The translations under genes and the position numbers were made by a program. The notes under the pieces were generated by a model. It was not told where the DNA came from and did not search any database. It worked only from the letters and a program-made list of their open reading frames with translations. DNA of 64,000 nt from Lachnospiraceae bacterium (lineage in GTDB: Bacteria > Bacillota > Clostridia > Lachnospirales > Lachnospiraceae): NCBI GenBank assembly GCA_910574285.1, contig CAJTAL010000004.1, positions 62,001 to 126,000 of the forward strand, given 5' to 3'. Within the stretch, counting starts at the first letter, position 1. Each line of letters starts with the position of its first letter. Shown piece by piece: positions 27,111 to 35,099 of this stretch.

Positions 27111-28502
27111 ATGGAAGACAGGAAAGTATACCTGGACAGGCACAGCAATCTATTACAATTAGAGGAGCATATGTATCCCCTTGTGGATGTAAAGAAGCCG
27201 AATGTATTCCGGAATCTGTTCCGTTATGATGAGATTCCGAAGATCGCGTTCAATGACCGTATCGTACCCCACAGTATGCCGGATGAGATTTGGATTACGG
27301 ACACGACGTTTAGGGACGGCCAGCAGTCAAGAGCGCCTTACAGTACGGAGCAGATTGTGAAGCTTTATGAATATTTTCACAGGCTCGGAGGACCGAACGG
27401 GAAGATTCGGCAGTGTGAATTCTTCTTATATAGTAAGAAGGATCGGGACGCAGTATATAGATGTATGGAGAAGGGTTATTCGTTTCCGGAGGTCACCAGT
27501 TGGATCCGCGCCAGCAAGAAAGACTTTGAGCTGGTGAAAGAGATCGGAATGAAGGAGACGGGAATCCTGGTAAGCTGTTCGGATTATCATATCTTCTATA
27601 AATTGAAGATGACAAGGCGGGAATGTATGGAACATTATCTGTCGGTAGTCCGGGAGTGTCTGGAGACAGGAGTAAGTCCGAGATGCCATCTGGAGGATAT
27701 CACCAGGTCGGATATCTATGGCTTCGTGATTCCATTCTGCCTTGAACTGATGAGATTGATGGAGGAGTATCAGATTCCGGTCAAGATCCGCGTCTGCGAT
27801 ACCATGGGGTATGGGGTCAATTATCCCGGCGCCGTGATACCGAGGTCCATACCGGGTATCATATACGGAATCCGTGTCCATGCCGGAGTGCCGAGCGAAC
27901 TGATTGAGTTCCATGGACACAACGATTTCTATAAAGCGGTGAGCAATTCTTCGACGGCATGGCTCTACGGTGCAAGCGGAGTAAATTGTTCCCTGTTTGG
28001 AATCGGGGAACGTACCGGGAACACACCGTTGGAGGCGATGGTATTCGAATACGCGCAGCTTCGGGGAACCCTGGACGGTATGGATACCACGGTGATTACG
28101 GAGCTTGCCGAGTATTATGAGAAAGAGATCGGCTACAGAGTTCCGTCGAGGACTCCGTTCGTGGGAAGGAATTTTAACGTGACACGTGCGGGAATCCATG
28201 CGGACGGCCTGCTTAAGAATGAAGAGATCTATAATGTCTTTGATACGGACAAATTCCTGAACCGCCCGCCGCTTGTAGCGGTATCGAATACGTCCGGACT
28301 TGCGGGGATCGCCCACTGGATCAATACATATTTCCATCTGCCGGAAGAAAAGCAGGTAGATAAGAATACAGAGCTGGTTGCGATGGTAAAAGCATGGGTA
28401 GACAAGGAATATGAGGAAGGCCGGGTGACGGTTCTTACAGATGAGGAGCTGCTGGGCGTGATCGAGGATGCAAGACAGACGTTGGGATGTGATTTGTTCT
28501 GA
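27111..28502 (+). CDS. Re-type citrate synthase (DRE-TIM metallolyase, isopropylmalate synthase-like)
   Basis: 463 residues from ATG 27111, with AAGGAG 9 bases upstream; ATG 27102 touches that site and is less likely. WITDTTFRDGQQS is the DRE-TIM catalytic motif, GGPNGKIRQCEFFLYS follows, and ELIEFHGHNDFYKA gives the HxH metal ligands; GIGERTGNTPLEAMV closes the barrel. The overall pattern is that of the Clostridium kluyveri Re-citrate synthase group, which condenses oxaloacetate and acetyl-CoA with opposite stereochemistry to the usual enzyme. The isocitrate dehydrogenase gene in the same operon supports this over isopropylmalate or homocitrate synthase. Aconitase is not in the window. Confidence 0.83.
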   Translation: MEDRKVYLDRHSNLLQLEEHMYPLVDVKKPNVFRNLFRYDEIPKIAFNDRIVPHSMPDEIWITDTTFRDGQQSRAPYSTEQIVKLYEYFHRLGGPNGKIRQCEFFLYSKKDRDAVYRCMEKGYSFPEVTSWIRASKKDFELVKEIGMKETGILVSCSDYHIFYKLKMTRRECMEHYLSVVRECLETGVSPRCHLEDITRSDIYGFVIPFCLELMRLMEEYQIPVKIRVCDTMGYGVNYPGAVIPRSIPGIIYGIRVHAGVPSELIEFHGHNDFYKAVSNSSTAWLYGASGVNCSLFGIGERTGNTPLEAMVFEYAQLRGTLDGMDTTVITELAEYYEKEIGYRVPSRTPFVGRNFNVTRAGIHADGLLKNEEIYNVFDTDKFLNRPPLVAVSNTSGLAGIAHWINTYFHLPEEKQVDKNTELVAMVKAWVDKEYEEGRVTVLTDEELLGVIEDARQTLGCDLF

Positions 28503-28651
28503 AGATTTCTGCAGAAGAATTATCGCCTGCGGGAATGAAATGTTGTTCGGAGGAACATTCCGAATCGCCTGTGTGTGGAAGCAGGGTATTAACCGGCTGT
28601 CTGTGTGGAAATGGGTTATTAGCCGAATAGGTGGAGGAGTGTCAGAGAAAG

Positions 28652-29320
28652 ATGGAAGAATATCAGGACCGTTCCCTGCGGGGAAGGGTATTTCAGAGAT
28701 TGCGGGAGGATATCCTGTCGGGGGTGTATCAGGAGCATGACGAGCTGCGGGAGATCACGATCGGGGAGGAACTGGGAGTCAGCAGAACTCCGGTGCGTGA
28801 GGCGTTGAGGCAGTTGGAATTGGAAGGGCTGGTAAAGATTATTCCTAATAAGGGAGCTTATGTGACGGGGATTACCCGCAAGGATGTCGCAGACATATAT
28901 AAGATACGCTCGATGCTGGAAGGGATGTGCGCGAGATGGGCGACTAAGTATATCACGGAGAAGCAGATTGAAGAACTGGAAGAGGTATTACTTCTGTCGG
29001 AGTTCCATTTGCGGAAAAGAAGCGGCGAGCAGGCGGACCAGGTAACGGAATTAGACGGAAAGTTTCACAGAATATTGTATGAGGCATCGAACAGCCGTAT
29101 ACTGGAACATGTGTTGTCGGATTTCCACAAATATGTACAGATGGCAAGGGCGATGTCTGTGGGTGAGAAGAACCGGGCCGAGAAGTCTATACAGGAGCAC
29201 CGGGAGATATTGGAGGCCATTCAGAAGCATGACGGGGAGCTGGCGGAAAGACTCGCTAACCGGCATATCTTGAATGTGATGAAGAATTTGCATCTTGAGG
29301 AACCTGCGGCGGATATTTGA
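28652..29320 (+). CDS. GntR-family regulator with FCD domain, probable repressor of the citrate operon
   Basis: 222 residues from ATG 28652; an upstream in-frame GTG (28631) lies before the GGAGGAG site at 28633-28639. Residues 8-75 form the winged helix (GRVFQRLREDILSG, GEELGVSRTPVREALRQLE, GLVKIIPNKGAYV). Residues 85-215 are an all-helical FCD domain with the metal or ligand-binding set in ELDGKFHRILYEAS, HREILEAI and NRHILNVM. It lies between the citrate synthase and icd genes, and the 30-bp palindrome at the operon promoter is its likely operator. The effector may be citrate or a related acid (inference). Confidence 0.85.
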   Translation: MEEYQDRSLRGRVFQRLREDILSGVYQEHDELREITIGEELGVSRTPVREALRQLELEGLVKIIPNKGAYVTGITRKDVADIYKIRSMLEGMCARWATKYITEKQIEELEEVLLLSEFHLRKRSGEQADQVTELDGKFHRILYEASNSRILEHVLSDFHKYVQMARAMSVGEKNRAEKSIQEHREILEAIQKHDGELAERLANRHILNVMKNLHLEEPAADI

Positions 29321-29501
29321 TCTTTTCAGGCAGTAAAAAGATAGTCTGGCAGGGCGGTGAGTAAGCGATAGTTGATAGGAGAAGCAGGCAGCAGAAGCAG
29401 ATTATTAAGAGGGAAACAGAGAATAAATAGCGAGAGATAAGAGTAGTTAAAGCAGGTAAGAGATTTCGAGAGTGTAGGAAGAAGATCAGGAGGTATATGA
29501 C

Positions 29502-30698
29502 ATGGCAAAGATTAAGATGACGACACCGATTGTAGAGATGGACGGAGACGAGATGACACGAATCTTATGGAAGATGATCAAGGAGCATCTGATTGAACCG
29601 TTCATTGAGCTGAATACGGAGTATTATGACCTGGGGCTTGAGCACAGGAATGAGACGGACGACCAGGTGACAATTGATTCTGCGAATGCGACCAAGAAGT
29701 ACAAGGTCGCGGTAAAGTGTGCGACAATCACGCCGAACGCGGCGCGTATGACGGAGTATGATCTGAAAGAGATGTGGAAGAGTCCGAATGGGACGATCCG
29801 GGCGATCCTGGACGGAACGGTATTTCGGGCGCCGATCGTCGTTAAGGGAATCGAGCCCTGCGTCCGTAACTGGAAGAAGCCGATTACCATCGCAAGGCAT
29901 GCTTATGGAGATGTGTACAAGAGCTCTGAGATGAAGATCCCGGGCGCCGGCAAGGTAGAGCTGGTATATACAGATCAGGCAGGCGAAGAGACGAGAGAAC
30001 TGGTGCATGAATTTGACAGCGCGGGAATCGTGCAGGGCATGCACAATATCAACCATTCGATCGAAAGCTTCGCGAGGAGCTGTTTTAACTATGCGCTGGA
30101 TATCAGGCAGGACCTTTGGTTCGCGACGAAGGATACGATCTCTAAGAAATACGACCATACATTTAAAGATATCTTCCAGGAGATCTTTGACGCAGAGTAT
30201 AAGGAGAAATTCGAAGCCGCAGGCATCACGTACTTCTATACGCTGATCGACGACGCGGTGGCGCGTGTGATGAAGTCTGAGGGCGGCTATATATGGGCGT
30301 GTAAGAATTATGACGGGGATGTGATGAGCGATATGATCTCCTCTGCCTTCGGTTCTCTTGCCATGATGACCTCTGTACTGGTATCTCCGGACGGGTATTA
30401 TGAGTATGAGGCGGCGCATGGGACGGTGCAGCGCCACTATTACAAGCATCTGGAGGGAGAGGAAACTTCGACGAATTCCGTGGCTACGATCTTTGCGTGG
30501 ACGGGAGCGTTAAGAAAACGCGGAGAGCTGGATGGTAGCCAGGAATTGATGGATTTTGCAGACAGGCTTGAGAAAGCTACGATCGATACCATTGAGGAAG
30601 GAAAGATGACGAAGGATCTGGCGCTGATCACCACGATAGAGAATCCGACGGTGCTGAACAGCGAGGACTTCATCAAGGCTGTTGCTGAGAAATTGTAA
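29502..30698 (+). CDS. icd: NADP-dependent isocitrate dehydrogenase
   Basis: 398 residues of the dimeric, eukaryote-like class: [19 protein letters not shown] at the N-terminus, [40 protein letters not shown] and [12 protein letters not shown] near residue 305. It converts isocitrate to 2-oxoglutarate, and with the Re-citrate synthase feeds glutamate synthesis. AGGAGG precedes ATG 29502. The 181-base purine-rich gap before it shows no terminator, so it may be read from the operator-controlled promoter. It converges on the next gene with 8 bases between stops and no clear terminator hairpin. Confidence 0.95.
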   Translation: MAKIKMTTPIVEMDGDEMTRILWKMIKEHLIEPFIELNTEYYDLGLEHRNETDDQVTIDSANATKKYKVAVKCATITPNAARMTEYDLKEMWKSPNGTIRAILDGTVFRAPIVVKGIEPCVRNWKKPITIARHAYGDVYKSSEMKIPGAGKVELVYTDQAGEETRELVHEFDSAGIVQGMHNINHSIESFARSCFNYALDIRQDLWFATKDTISKKYDHTFKDIFQEIFDAEYKEKFEAAGITYFYTLIDDAVARVMKSEGGYIWACKNYDGDVMSDMISSAFGSLAMMTSVLVSPDGYYEYEAAHGTVQRHYYKHLEGEETSTNSVATIFAWTGALRKRGELDGSQELMDFADRLEKATIDTIEEGKMTKDLALITTIENPTVLNSEDFIKAVAEKL

Positions 30699-30706
30699 GG
30701 GTTTAT

Positions 30707-31144
30707 CTACATTTCTTTCGAATATTTCAAATAAAAGTAAAGATAAGAAATCCCCAGGATGATTAACGCGGTCCCGGAGGCGGCGATTCCAATCAGGTCG
30801 GCTTTCATCTCAAACAGCAAGGCAGGGAGAAGGATCAGCACATAGGTAATAATGTTGAAAGCTTTTGCTTTTGCCAGGTTGTGGATGGTGCGGGTGCGTT
30901 CATCATTCTGGTCTATGACGGTCTGGGCGCTTTCTTCGGGGTACTTTTCATACTGATAGGTGGTGCCGAAGTAGTTGACTCCGAATATGAATGCGATCAT
31001 ACCGCCGTACTGGATCAGAGTCAGACAGAGATAAAGGAACCGGCTGTCAGTGATATGGAGTCCTTTTATTATGCAAGCGGCGGCATGAGCCAGAAATCCT
31101 GCGATGAGCATTAATAGTTTCTTCTGTTTAACGGTCATTTTCAT
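30707..31144 (-). CDS. Four-helix membrane protein, DUF2178-like
   Basis: 145 residues from ATG 31144, with AGGAGG at 31149-31154 on the minus strand. Four hydrophobic segments are visible: LLMLIAGFLAHAAACII, LYLCLTLIQYGGMIAFIFG, FNIITYVLILLPALLF and LIGIAASGTALIILGISYLY. The loop DQNDERTRTIHNLAKAKAF matches the DERT..I..KA loop of DUF2178-type proteins, often found with small regulators. Function is unknown. Its own strong promoter lies at 31200-31228. Confidence 0.65.
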   Translation of the reverse strand: MKMTVKQKKLLMLIAGFLAHAAACIIKGLHITDSRFLYLCLTLIQYGGMIAFIFGVNYFGTTYQYEKYPEESAQTVIDQNDERTRTIHNLAKAKAFNIITYVLILLPALLFEMKADLIGIAASGTALIILGISYLYFYLKYSKEM

Positions 31145-31199
31145 CAATCCTCCTTGTGTTCTTCGATGTAATAATGGAAAACTAACTTTCCATATATCA

Positions 31200-31228
31200 A
31201 GTATATCAGGGGTGATCTGATATGTCAA
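31200..31228 (-). promoter_or_regulatory. Promoter of the DUF2178-like gene
   Basis: On the minus strand: TTGACA (31228-31223), 17-base spacer, TATACT (31205-31200). The spacer carries TATCA...TGATA, a short inverted repeat that could be an operator. The predicted leader includes ATGGAAA-ACTAAC-TTTCCAT symmetry around 31175-31192. Confidence 0.75.
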
Positions 31229-31265
31229 GTTTACTTTCCGTGAAATTTCTGATGAAAACCATACC

Positions 31266-31290
31266 ATTTTTTTGCGGAAGATGGTATAAT
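31266..31290 (+). promoter_or_regulatory. Extended -10 promoter of the flavoprotein gene
   Basis: TGGTATAAT (31282-31290) is an extended -10 element. ATACCAT (31261-31267) and ATGGTAT (31281-31287) make an inverted repeat that overlaps it and may bind a regulator. No good -35 is present, as expected for an extended -10 promoter. Confidence 0.5.
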
Positions 31291-31391
31291 TTAATTCGTA
31301 TAAATGTAAAATACGGCGGGTGCGGATGATGTTAAAGTCTGCGCCGGCACGCAGGATAAACATAGATCAGCAGAAGGGAGAAAGTGGCAGG

Positions 31392-32102
31392 ATGAAGATA
31401 CTGATGATTAACGGCACATTAAGGCAGGGTTCGAGTTATCACATCGGGAGAATGGTGATCGAGAAGATCGCGGAAGACGGCGATGAGATTATTGAATTAT
31501 TTCTGCCGAAGGATATGCCGGAGTTTTGCAGAGGATGTGCAGTATGTATTACGGAAAGCGAGAAGAAATGTCCGGATTATCTGATGTACATGAAGCGTGT
31601 GACCCGTATGATCGATGAGGCGGATCTTTTGGTATTTACTTCGCCGGTTCATGTACTTCATGTGACGGGGGCGTTGAAAGCGCTTCTGGATCATTATGGA
31701 TACCGCTTTATGGTACACAGGCCGGAGGAGAGTATGTTCCGCAAGCAGGCGGTATGTATCACTACCGGAGCCGGAGGCGGGATGCGTTCGACGCTTAAGG
31801 ATATGAAGAGCAGCCTGCGTTTCTGGGGAGTAGCCAGGATCTATACTTATGGGATTGCGGTGGGGGCCATAAGCTGGGAAGGCGTGGCCGCATCGGTAAA
31901 AGATAAGATTGTGGGGGATATTGATAAATTATCTCTTAAACTGACCAGGGAGACGGACAAAGTAGAACCGTCTATACGGACGGAGATATTGTTCTATATT
32001 ATGCGCCATATGCACAAGAAGGGAATGAATCCTGTAGATCAGGAGTATTGGAGAGAGAAGGGATGGCTTGGAAAAGGTCGGCCATGGAAGAAAAATAAAT
32101 AA
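31392..32102 (+). CDS. Flavodoxin-like NAD(P)H-dependent FMN reductase
   Basis: 236 residues from ATG 31392 (GGGAG about 10 bases upstream); the frame is open further up but lacks a site. MKILMINGTLRQGSSYHIG is the phosphate-binding loop of the FMN reductase fold, FTSPVHVLHVTGALKALLDH lines the flavin, and ITTGAGGGMRSTLKDM follows. FCRGCAVCITESEKKCPDY has the cysteine spacing seen in iron-sulfur flavoproteins. It probably passes electrons from NAD(P)H to an unknown acceptor in the cytoplasm. Confidence 0.8.
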   Translation: MKILMINGTLRQGSSYHIGRMVIEKIAEDGDEIIELFLPKDMPEFCRGCAVCITESEKKCPDYLMYMKRVTRMIDEADLLVFTSPVHVLHVTGALKALLDHYGYRFMVHRPEESMFRKQAVCITTGAGGGMRSTLKDMKSSLRFWGVARIYTYGIAVGAISWEGVAASVKDKIVGDIDKLSLKLTRETDKVEPSIRTEILFYIMRHMHKKGMNPVDQEYWREKGWLGKGRPWKKNK

Positions 32103-32143
32103 TCCTTTTAAATTCGGATATAAACCACATTAAAAAAGAGACC

Positions 32144-32230
32144 GTTGTAAAATGCGGCGGCTTTGCAGCATGCAGACGCAAGTATCGATAAGATTACATG
32201 GTATGCCGCGGGGATTTGGCATTTTACAAC
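32144..32230. terminator. Long-loop bidirectional terminator between convergent genes
   Basis: GTTGTAAAATGC (32144-32155) and GCATTTTACAAC (32219-32230) are perfect 12-bp arms around a 63-base loop. T runs flank both sides: TGTTTTTAA on the plus strand after the right arm and CTCTTTTTTAA on the minus strand after the left arm. The loop is GC-richer and can fold further (GCGGC...GCCGC). It lies between the ends of the flavoprotein gene and the ABC-F gene. Confidence 0.6.
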
Positions 32231-32239
32231 AGCCTGTTT

Positions 32240-34156
32240 TTAATTCTCGAGGTCTTCCCATCTCTCGTATAAATGTTCTAATTCAGCGGCAATCGCTGCT
32301 TTTTCGTCAGCCAGTTCCTGGCATCTGACGGAATTCGTAAATACTTCTTCCAAAGACATCGTCTCATCAATGACGGCGTCCCGTTTCTCCAGTTCGGTAA
32401 TGCGTTCTTCGGTTTTCTTAAGCTCATTTAATCTTTTCCGTTCTTTTGCCTGAATTTCCTTCTGTTCCTGCCAGCTAAGCTTCGATTCAGAGACATTCCC
32501 GGAAGAGGCGATACCGGGAGAGTGGTCCGGACCGGCGTAGACGGCTGTCAGCTCATCCTTTTTCTCCAGATAATAGTCATAATTTCCGATATAATTCACG
32601 AAAGTCCGGTTGACAAGATCCAGGATACGGGTGGCAGTCTGATTGATGAAATACCGGTCGTGGGACACATAGAGTAAAGTTCCGGTATATTCATTCAATG
32701 CTTTCTCCAGAATCTCCTTGGAGGAGATGTCCAGATGATTGGTAGGCTCGTCCAGGATAAGGAAGTTGGCTCTGGAGAGCATCAGTTTGGCAAGGGATAC
32801 CCGGCCCCGTTCTCCTCCGCTTAAGTCGCCGATCCGTTTGAAGACGTCGTCCCCCGTAAATAAGAAAGCAGCGAGCATATTGCGGATCTTTGTGTTCGTA
32901 AGATCCGGATAGTCGTCGGAGATCTCGTCAAATATTGTCTTGTCCATGTGAAGTACATGATGCTCCTGGTCATAGTATCCGATCTCGACGTTCGTTCCGA
33001 GGGAGAAGGTTCCTGTATCTGCGGGAATAACCTGATTGAGAATCTTAAGTAAAGTAGTCTTGCCGGTTCCGTTGTCTCCGATGACGGCAATATGTTCTCC
33101 GCGTTTGATCTCGAAATTTACGTCTGAAAATAATACCTGACCCGGGAAAGATTTGCTTAAATGCTCCACGGACAGGACGTCGTTTCCACTGACCCGGGAA
33201 GGTTCCAGTGTAAGATGGATCTCGGTATTCATCTCGACAGGCTTCTCGAGGGGAGTAATCTTTTCCAGCATCTTTTCACGGCTCTCGGCACGTTTGATGG
33301 ATTTTTCACGGTTGAAAGAACGCAGCTTTTCGATTACGGCTTCCTGGTGCTTGATTTCCTGCTGCTGATTTAGATACTCTTTTAGCCGGGCATCCATAAG
33401 CCGGCGTTTTTTCTCGGCATAATCGCTGTAATTGCCGAGATAGGATGTCAATCTGCCCATCTCGATCTCCAGAACCTTTGTGACGACCCGGTCCAGGAAA
33501 TACCGGTCGTGGGATACGATCAGTACGGCGCCTGAATAATTAAGGAGATACGTCTCAAGCCAGGCGATGGAGTTTAGGTCCAGATGGTTGGTGGGCTCGT
33601 CAAGAAGCAGGATATCCGGTCTGGTGAGCAGAAGTTTTCCGAGAGAGACGCGGGTTTTCTGTCCTCCGGAAAGGGTATCGACAGGTTTGGAAAAATCTTT
33701 TTCGTCAAAACCAAGACCCTTTAATACGCCGGTGATCTCGCTTTCATAAGCGTATCCGTTTGCCCGTTCGAAGGATGCGGTCAGCCGGTTGTAGGTTTCC
33801 AGGCGTGCCGACAGGGCGTCTCCCGTCAGGTGCTTTAACTCATGTTCGATTTCGCGGATCTGCCGTTCCATCGCGATGATATCTGCTTTGGCGAGCTTTA
33901 CTTCTTCATAGATCGTGCTGCCGCTTACCATGTCCTGATGCTGCGCGAGGTAGCCGAGAGTTTTTCCCTTGGTCAGGATGACTTCTCCTTTGTCTGAAGG
34001 CAGTTCCCCGACGATCATTTTGAATATGGTCGTCTTTCCGGCTCCGTTAGGACCTACGAGAGCCGCTTTCTCATGATCTTCTATATGAAAGGAACCTTCG
34101 ATAACGATGACGTTTTCCCCGAAAGCCTTGCTGATTCCGTGGCATGCTAATATCAT
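32240..34156 (-). CDS. ABC-F family ATPase (YdiF/Uup-like)
   Basis: 638 residues from ATG 34156, with AGGAGG 5 bases upstream; a TTG further up would overlap that site. Two nucleotide-binding domains without membrane segments: GPNGAGKTT, LSGGQKTRVSL and LLLDEPTNHLD in the first, GDNGTGKTT, LSGGERGRVSL and LILDEPTNHLD in the second, joined by a charged linker (KQQEIKHQEAVIEKLRSF). The C-terminal 90 residues form a coiled coil. ABC-F proteins act on ribosomes as translation factors or in antibiotic protection; which applies is not visible. Confidence 0.9.
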   Translation of the reverse strand: MILACHGISKAFGENVIVIEGSFHIEDHEKAALVGPNGAGKTTIFKMIVGELPSDKGEVILTKGKTLGYLAQHQDMVSGSTIYEEVKLAKADIIAMERQIREIEHELKHLTGDALSARLETYNRLTASFERANGYAYESEITGVLKGLGFDEKDFSKPVDTLSGGQKTRVSLGKLLLTRPDILLLDEPTNHLDLNSIAWLETYLLNYSGAVLIVSHDRYFLDRVVTKVLEIEMGRLTSYLGNYSDYAEKKRRLMDARLKEYLNQQQEIKHQEAVIEKLRSFNREKSIKRAESREKMLEKITPLEKPVEMNTEIHLTLEPSRVSGNDVLSVEHLSKSFPGQVLFSDVNFEIKRGEHIAVIGDNGTGKTTLLKILNQVIPADTGTFSLGTNVEIGYYDQEHHVLHMDKTIFDEISDDYPDLTNTKIRNMLAAFLFTGDDVFKRIGDLSGGERGRVSLAKLMLSRANFLILDEPTNHLDISSKEILEKALNEYTGTLLYVSHDRYFINQTATRILDLVNRTFVNYIGNYDYYLEKKDELTAVYAGPDHSPGIASSGNVSESKLSWQEQKEIQAKERKRLNELKKTEERITELEKRDAVIDETMSLEEVFTNSVRCQELADEKAAIAAELEHLYERWEDLEN

Positions 34157-34177
34157 AATGTCCTCCTGTAGCAAATC

Positions 34178-34195
34178 GCCGTCTGGTCAGACGGC
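34178..34195 (-). promoter_or_regulatory. Leader hairpin of the ABC-F gene
   Basis: GCCGTCTG (34178-34185) and CAGACGGC (34188-34195) form an 8-bp GC-rich stem with a 2-base loop, 11 bases from the ribosome binding site. Leader structures control several ABC-F genes; here only a single stem is visible. Confidence 0.45.
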
Positions 34196-34211
34196 TTAAT
34201 CCGTAACTAAC

Positions 34212-34239
34212 ATTATAACGAAAATATTACAAAATACAA
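34212..34239 (-). promoter_or_regulatory. Promoter of the ABC-F gene
   Basis: Minus strand TTGTAT (34239-34234), 16-base spacer, TATAAT (34217-34212). It diverges from the rex promoter nine bases away, so the two may share control. Confidence 0.7.
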
Positions 34240-34247
34240 CTAAAAGT

Positions 34248-34276
34248 TTGACTTTAATGTTACAATTCTATATAAT
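34248..34276 (+). promoter_or_regulatory. rex promoter
   Basis: TTGACT (34248-34253), 17-base spacer, TATAAT (34271-34276). The -10 box overlaps the in-frame ATG at 34275, which rules that codon out as the start. No clear Rex operator (TTGTTAA-type inverted repeat) was found. Confidence 0.85.
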
Positions 34277-34307
34277 GAAGTCGAAGGAAGAATGGAAGGT
34301 GAGACAA

Positions 34308-34955
34308 TTGGAAGAGAAAGAGATTTCACAAGCGGTTATCCGGAGGCTGCCAAGGTATTATCGGTATCTGGGTGAATTGTTGGAGAATGGTGTGGAGCGT
34401 ATTTCTTCTAACGATTTGAGCAGGAGGATGAAGGTCACTGCATCCCAGATCCGTCAGGACCTTAATAATTTCGGCGGGTTCGGGCAACAGGGGTATGGAT
34501 ATAATGTGAAATATCTTTATACGGAGATCGGTAAGATTCTTGGTTTAGAAGAGGACCACAACATGATTATTATCGGAGCCGGCAATCTTGGACAGGCATT
34601 GTCCAATTACGCGGCGTTCGAGAAGAGAGGATTTATCCTGAAAGGGATCTTTGATGTGAATCCAAGACTTCAGGGCATATCAATCCGAGGCGTGCCTGTA
34701 CGCATGATGGATGAGTTGGGTGAGTTCGTGAGGGAGAACGACGTGGAGATCGCGGCGCTTACGATTCCCAAGGAGAATGCGATTGAGGTGGCGGATCAGC
34801 TTGTAGAGAACGGTGTACGGGCGATCTGGAATTTTGCGCACACGGATCTGAGTCTGCCGGAGCACGTAATCGTGGAAAACGTGCATCTGTCGGAGAGCCT
34901 GATGCAGTTATCTTATAAGATCAGCCGATATAATGAAGAACACAACAAACAGTAA
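34308..34955 (+). CDS. rex: Redox-sensing transcriptional repressor Rex
   Basis: 215 residues from TTG 34308, chosen because AAGGTGAG (34296-34303) precedes it and the upstream ATG lies in the -10 box; the protein then begins MEEKEISQAVIRRLPRYYR as in the family. The winged helix (SSNDLSRRMKVTASQIRQDL) is followed by a Rossmann fold (IIIGAGNLGQALSNY) that senses NADH/NAD+. It usually represses fermentation and electron-transfer genes. A terminator follows at 34963. Confidence 0.95.
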   Translation: MEEKEISQAVIRRLPRYYRYLGELLENGVERISSNDLSRRMKVTASQIRQDLNNFGGFGQQGYGYNVKYLYTEIGKILGLEEDHNMIIIGAGNLGQALSNYAAFEKRGFILKGIFDVNPRLQGISIRGVPVRMMDELGEFVRENDVEIAALTIPKENAIEVADQLVENGVRAIWNFAHTDLSLPEHVIVENVHLSESLMQLSYKISRYNEEHNKQ

Positions 34956-34962
34956 AAGCAAA

Positions 34963-35018
34963 GACGTGTAAGGACGGCATGTATATACAGGCGGATATTA
35001 CACGTCCTTTCTTATTTT
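34963..35018 (+). terminator. Terminator after rex
   Basis: GACGTGTAA (34963-34971) pairs with TTACACGTC (34998-35006) across a 26-base loop, followed by CTTTCTTATTTT. Confidence 0.75.
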
Positions 35019-35099
35019 CATTTCCGCGGGCAGCCGGGCAGGCGGACATGCCGGCATGTATATTCAGATATTTTTTGCGGGCAGAGGAGGTATAGAAAG

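Noticed and set aside
29321-29501. Possible small gene or RNA before icd
   Set aside because: The stretch is purine-rich but has no start with a binding site, no promoter and no stable hairpin.
29565-30449. 294-codon minus-strand frame inside icd, and a similar one opposite ilvA at 24893-25747
   Set aside because: Arg/His/Leu-rich translations typical of antisense shadows; no binding site or family match.
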